A stretch of 64,000 nt of DNA from Roseibium sp. GTDB lineage: Bacteria > Pseudomonadota > Alphaproteobacteria > Rhizobiales > Stappiaceae. The stretch lies in NCBI GenBank assembly GCA_017643215.1, contig JAEPNV010000020.1, forward strand, positions 1 through 64,000. The letters run 5' to 3'. Position 1 is the stretch's first letter. Every line of letters starts with the position of its first letter. Positions 63,506 through 64,000 of the stretch are shown here, piece by piece. The notes under the pieces are model-generated. The model did no database searches. It saw only the letters and a program-made list of their open reading frames with translations, and was not told the DNA's origin. A program made the translations under genes and the position numbers.

Positions 63506-64000
63506 CCCTCGGAGCAGGCGCCCATCCCATCCGGATCAAGGACGTCACCCATCGCTACGGCAAACGGACCGCGCTGGACGCCTTGACGCTTGATCTTCCT
63601 CCTGGCCAACTGGTCGGCCTGATCGGTCCCGACGGTGTCGGCAAATCAACGCTGCTTGGCCTCGTGACGGGCGCGAAAGCGCTGCAAACCGGCGCAATCG
63701 ACGTTCTTGGCGGATCGATTGGCAATCCGACACACCGGCGAAAGGTCTGCCCTGCGATCGCATTCATGCCGCAGGGCCTCGGCCGGAATCTTTACGCCGA
63801 ACTGTCCGTCCGCGAAAATCTTGAATTCTTCTCGCGCCTGTTCGGCCAAGGGCCGGTTGAGCGCGACGTCCGGATTGCCGCACTTTTGTCCGCGACCGGC
63901 CTCGCCCCCTTTGCCGACCGGCTCATGGGACGGCTTTCCGGCGGCATGAAACAAAAACTCGGATTGTGTTGTGCCCTGATCCACGATCCGGACCTGTTGG
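63502..64000 (+). CDS. rbbA: RbbA-type ABC exporter ATPase/permease (cut by window end)
   Basis: The first 166 residues are present and continue beyond the window. Walker A is [11 protein letters not shown], with [20 protein letters not shown] and the signature [19 protein letters not shown]. The [14 protein letters not shown] and [17 protein letters not shown] segments are hallmarks of RbbA (YhiH), a fusion of two ATPases and a permease of roughly 900 residues. E. coli RbbA was linked to ribosomes, but its fold and its HlyD partner point to export. The full gene should extend about 2.2 kb further. Confidence 0.9.
   Translation, partial: MTLGAGAHPIRIKDVTHRYGKRTALDALTLDLPPGQLVGLIGPDGVGKSTLLGLVTGAKALQTGAIDVLGGSIGNPTHRRKVCPAIAFMPQGLGRNLYAELSVRENLEFFSRLFGQGPVERDVRIAALLSATGLAPFADRLMGRLSGGMKQKLGLCCALIHDPDLL

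Noticed and set aside
1..64000. CRISPR arrays, rRNA and tRNA genes, prophage or complete IS elements
   Set aside because: No regularly spaced repeats, no cloverleaf or rRNA-like stretches, and no integrase or transposase genes were recognised by reading.

Overview
The window is about 60% GC with tightly packed genes. It looks like the chromosome of an alphaproteobacterium, most likely of the order Hyphomicrobiales (Rhizobiales). The support is a run of families typical of that group: a DUF3126 protein, a DUF6949-type membrane protein, a secreted transglutaminase-like cysteine peptidase, a DUF2336 protein, a DUF1457-type PAS protein beside a tandem PilZ protein, the folE / hisI / NifU-like scaffold / yidD / thrS neighbourhood, and TTAA-N7-TTAA sequences that fit the CtrA cell-cycle regulator. 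No rRNA, tRNA, CRISPR array or complete insertion sequence was seen.

Layout. 1-0.7 kb: a sugar ABC ATPase that has lost its Walker A region. 0.7-1.8 kb: two small secreted proteins, one with pentapeptide repeats. 1.9-7.1 kb: a periplasmic alcohol-oxidation module, with a PQQ alcohol dehydrogenase and cytochrome c-550 (PedF) on the minus strand, divergent from a histidine kinase / LuxR-type regulator pair. 7.4-15.9 kb: one eight-gene operon with a tripartite tricarboxylate-type uptake system (TctC, B, A), an enolase-superfamily sugar-acid dehydratase, a 2-keto-3-deoxypentonate dehydratase, a GntR regulator, a PdxA2-like dehydrogenase and an alpha-ketoglutaric semialdehyde dehydrogenase. Together these predict uptake of an unknown sugar acid (probably a pentonate) and its conversion to 2-oxoglutarate. 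A GntR-style palindrome sits at the operon promoter.

16-34.6 kb: a GGDEF/EAL protein with a degenerate GGDEF motif, an NMT1-type ABC importer, then mostly housekeeping and metabolic genes (trkH, sfsA, an L,D-transpeptidase, gpt, a CinA-domain protein, an FAD monooxygenase, two alpha/beta hydrolases, an enoyl-CoA hydratase, cysE, a gamma carbonic anhydrase, a secreted cysteine peptidase). 35-54.4 kb: PilZ and PAS proteins, a 0.55 kb gap holding an orphan intrinsic terminator (candidate small RNA), rhomboid protease, CBS protein, hisI, folE, NifU-like scaffold, yidD, a B12-binding radical SAM enzyme, thrS, an acyltransferase, nitroreductase and flavin reductase, a lytic transglycosylase behind CtrA-like boxes, DUF2336 and Hpt proteins, nadK, a trypsin-like protease and a nuclease-fold protein.

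54.6-64 kb: a TetR regulator, a class C beta-lactamase-fold protein with a membrane tail overlapping an MFS transporter gene, and two divergent ABC export systems. One is HlyD adaptor + ATPase + FtsX/DevC-type permease; the other is HlyD adaptor + RbbA-type ATPase, cut by the window end. An exact 13-bp repeat marks the region between them and is a candidate shared operator.
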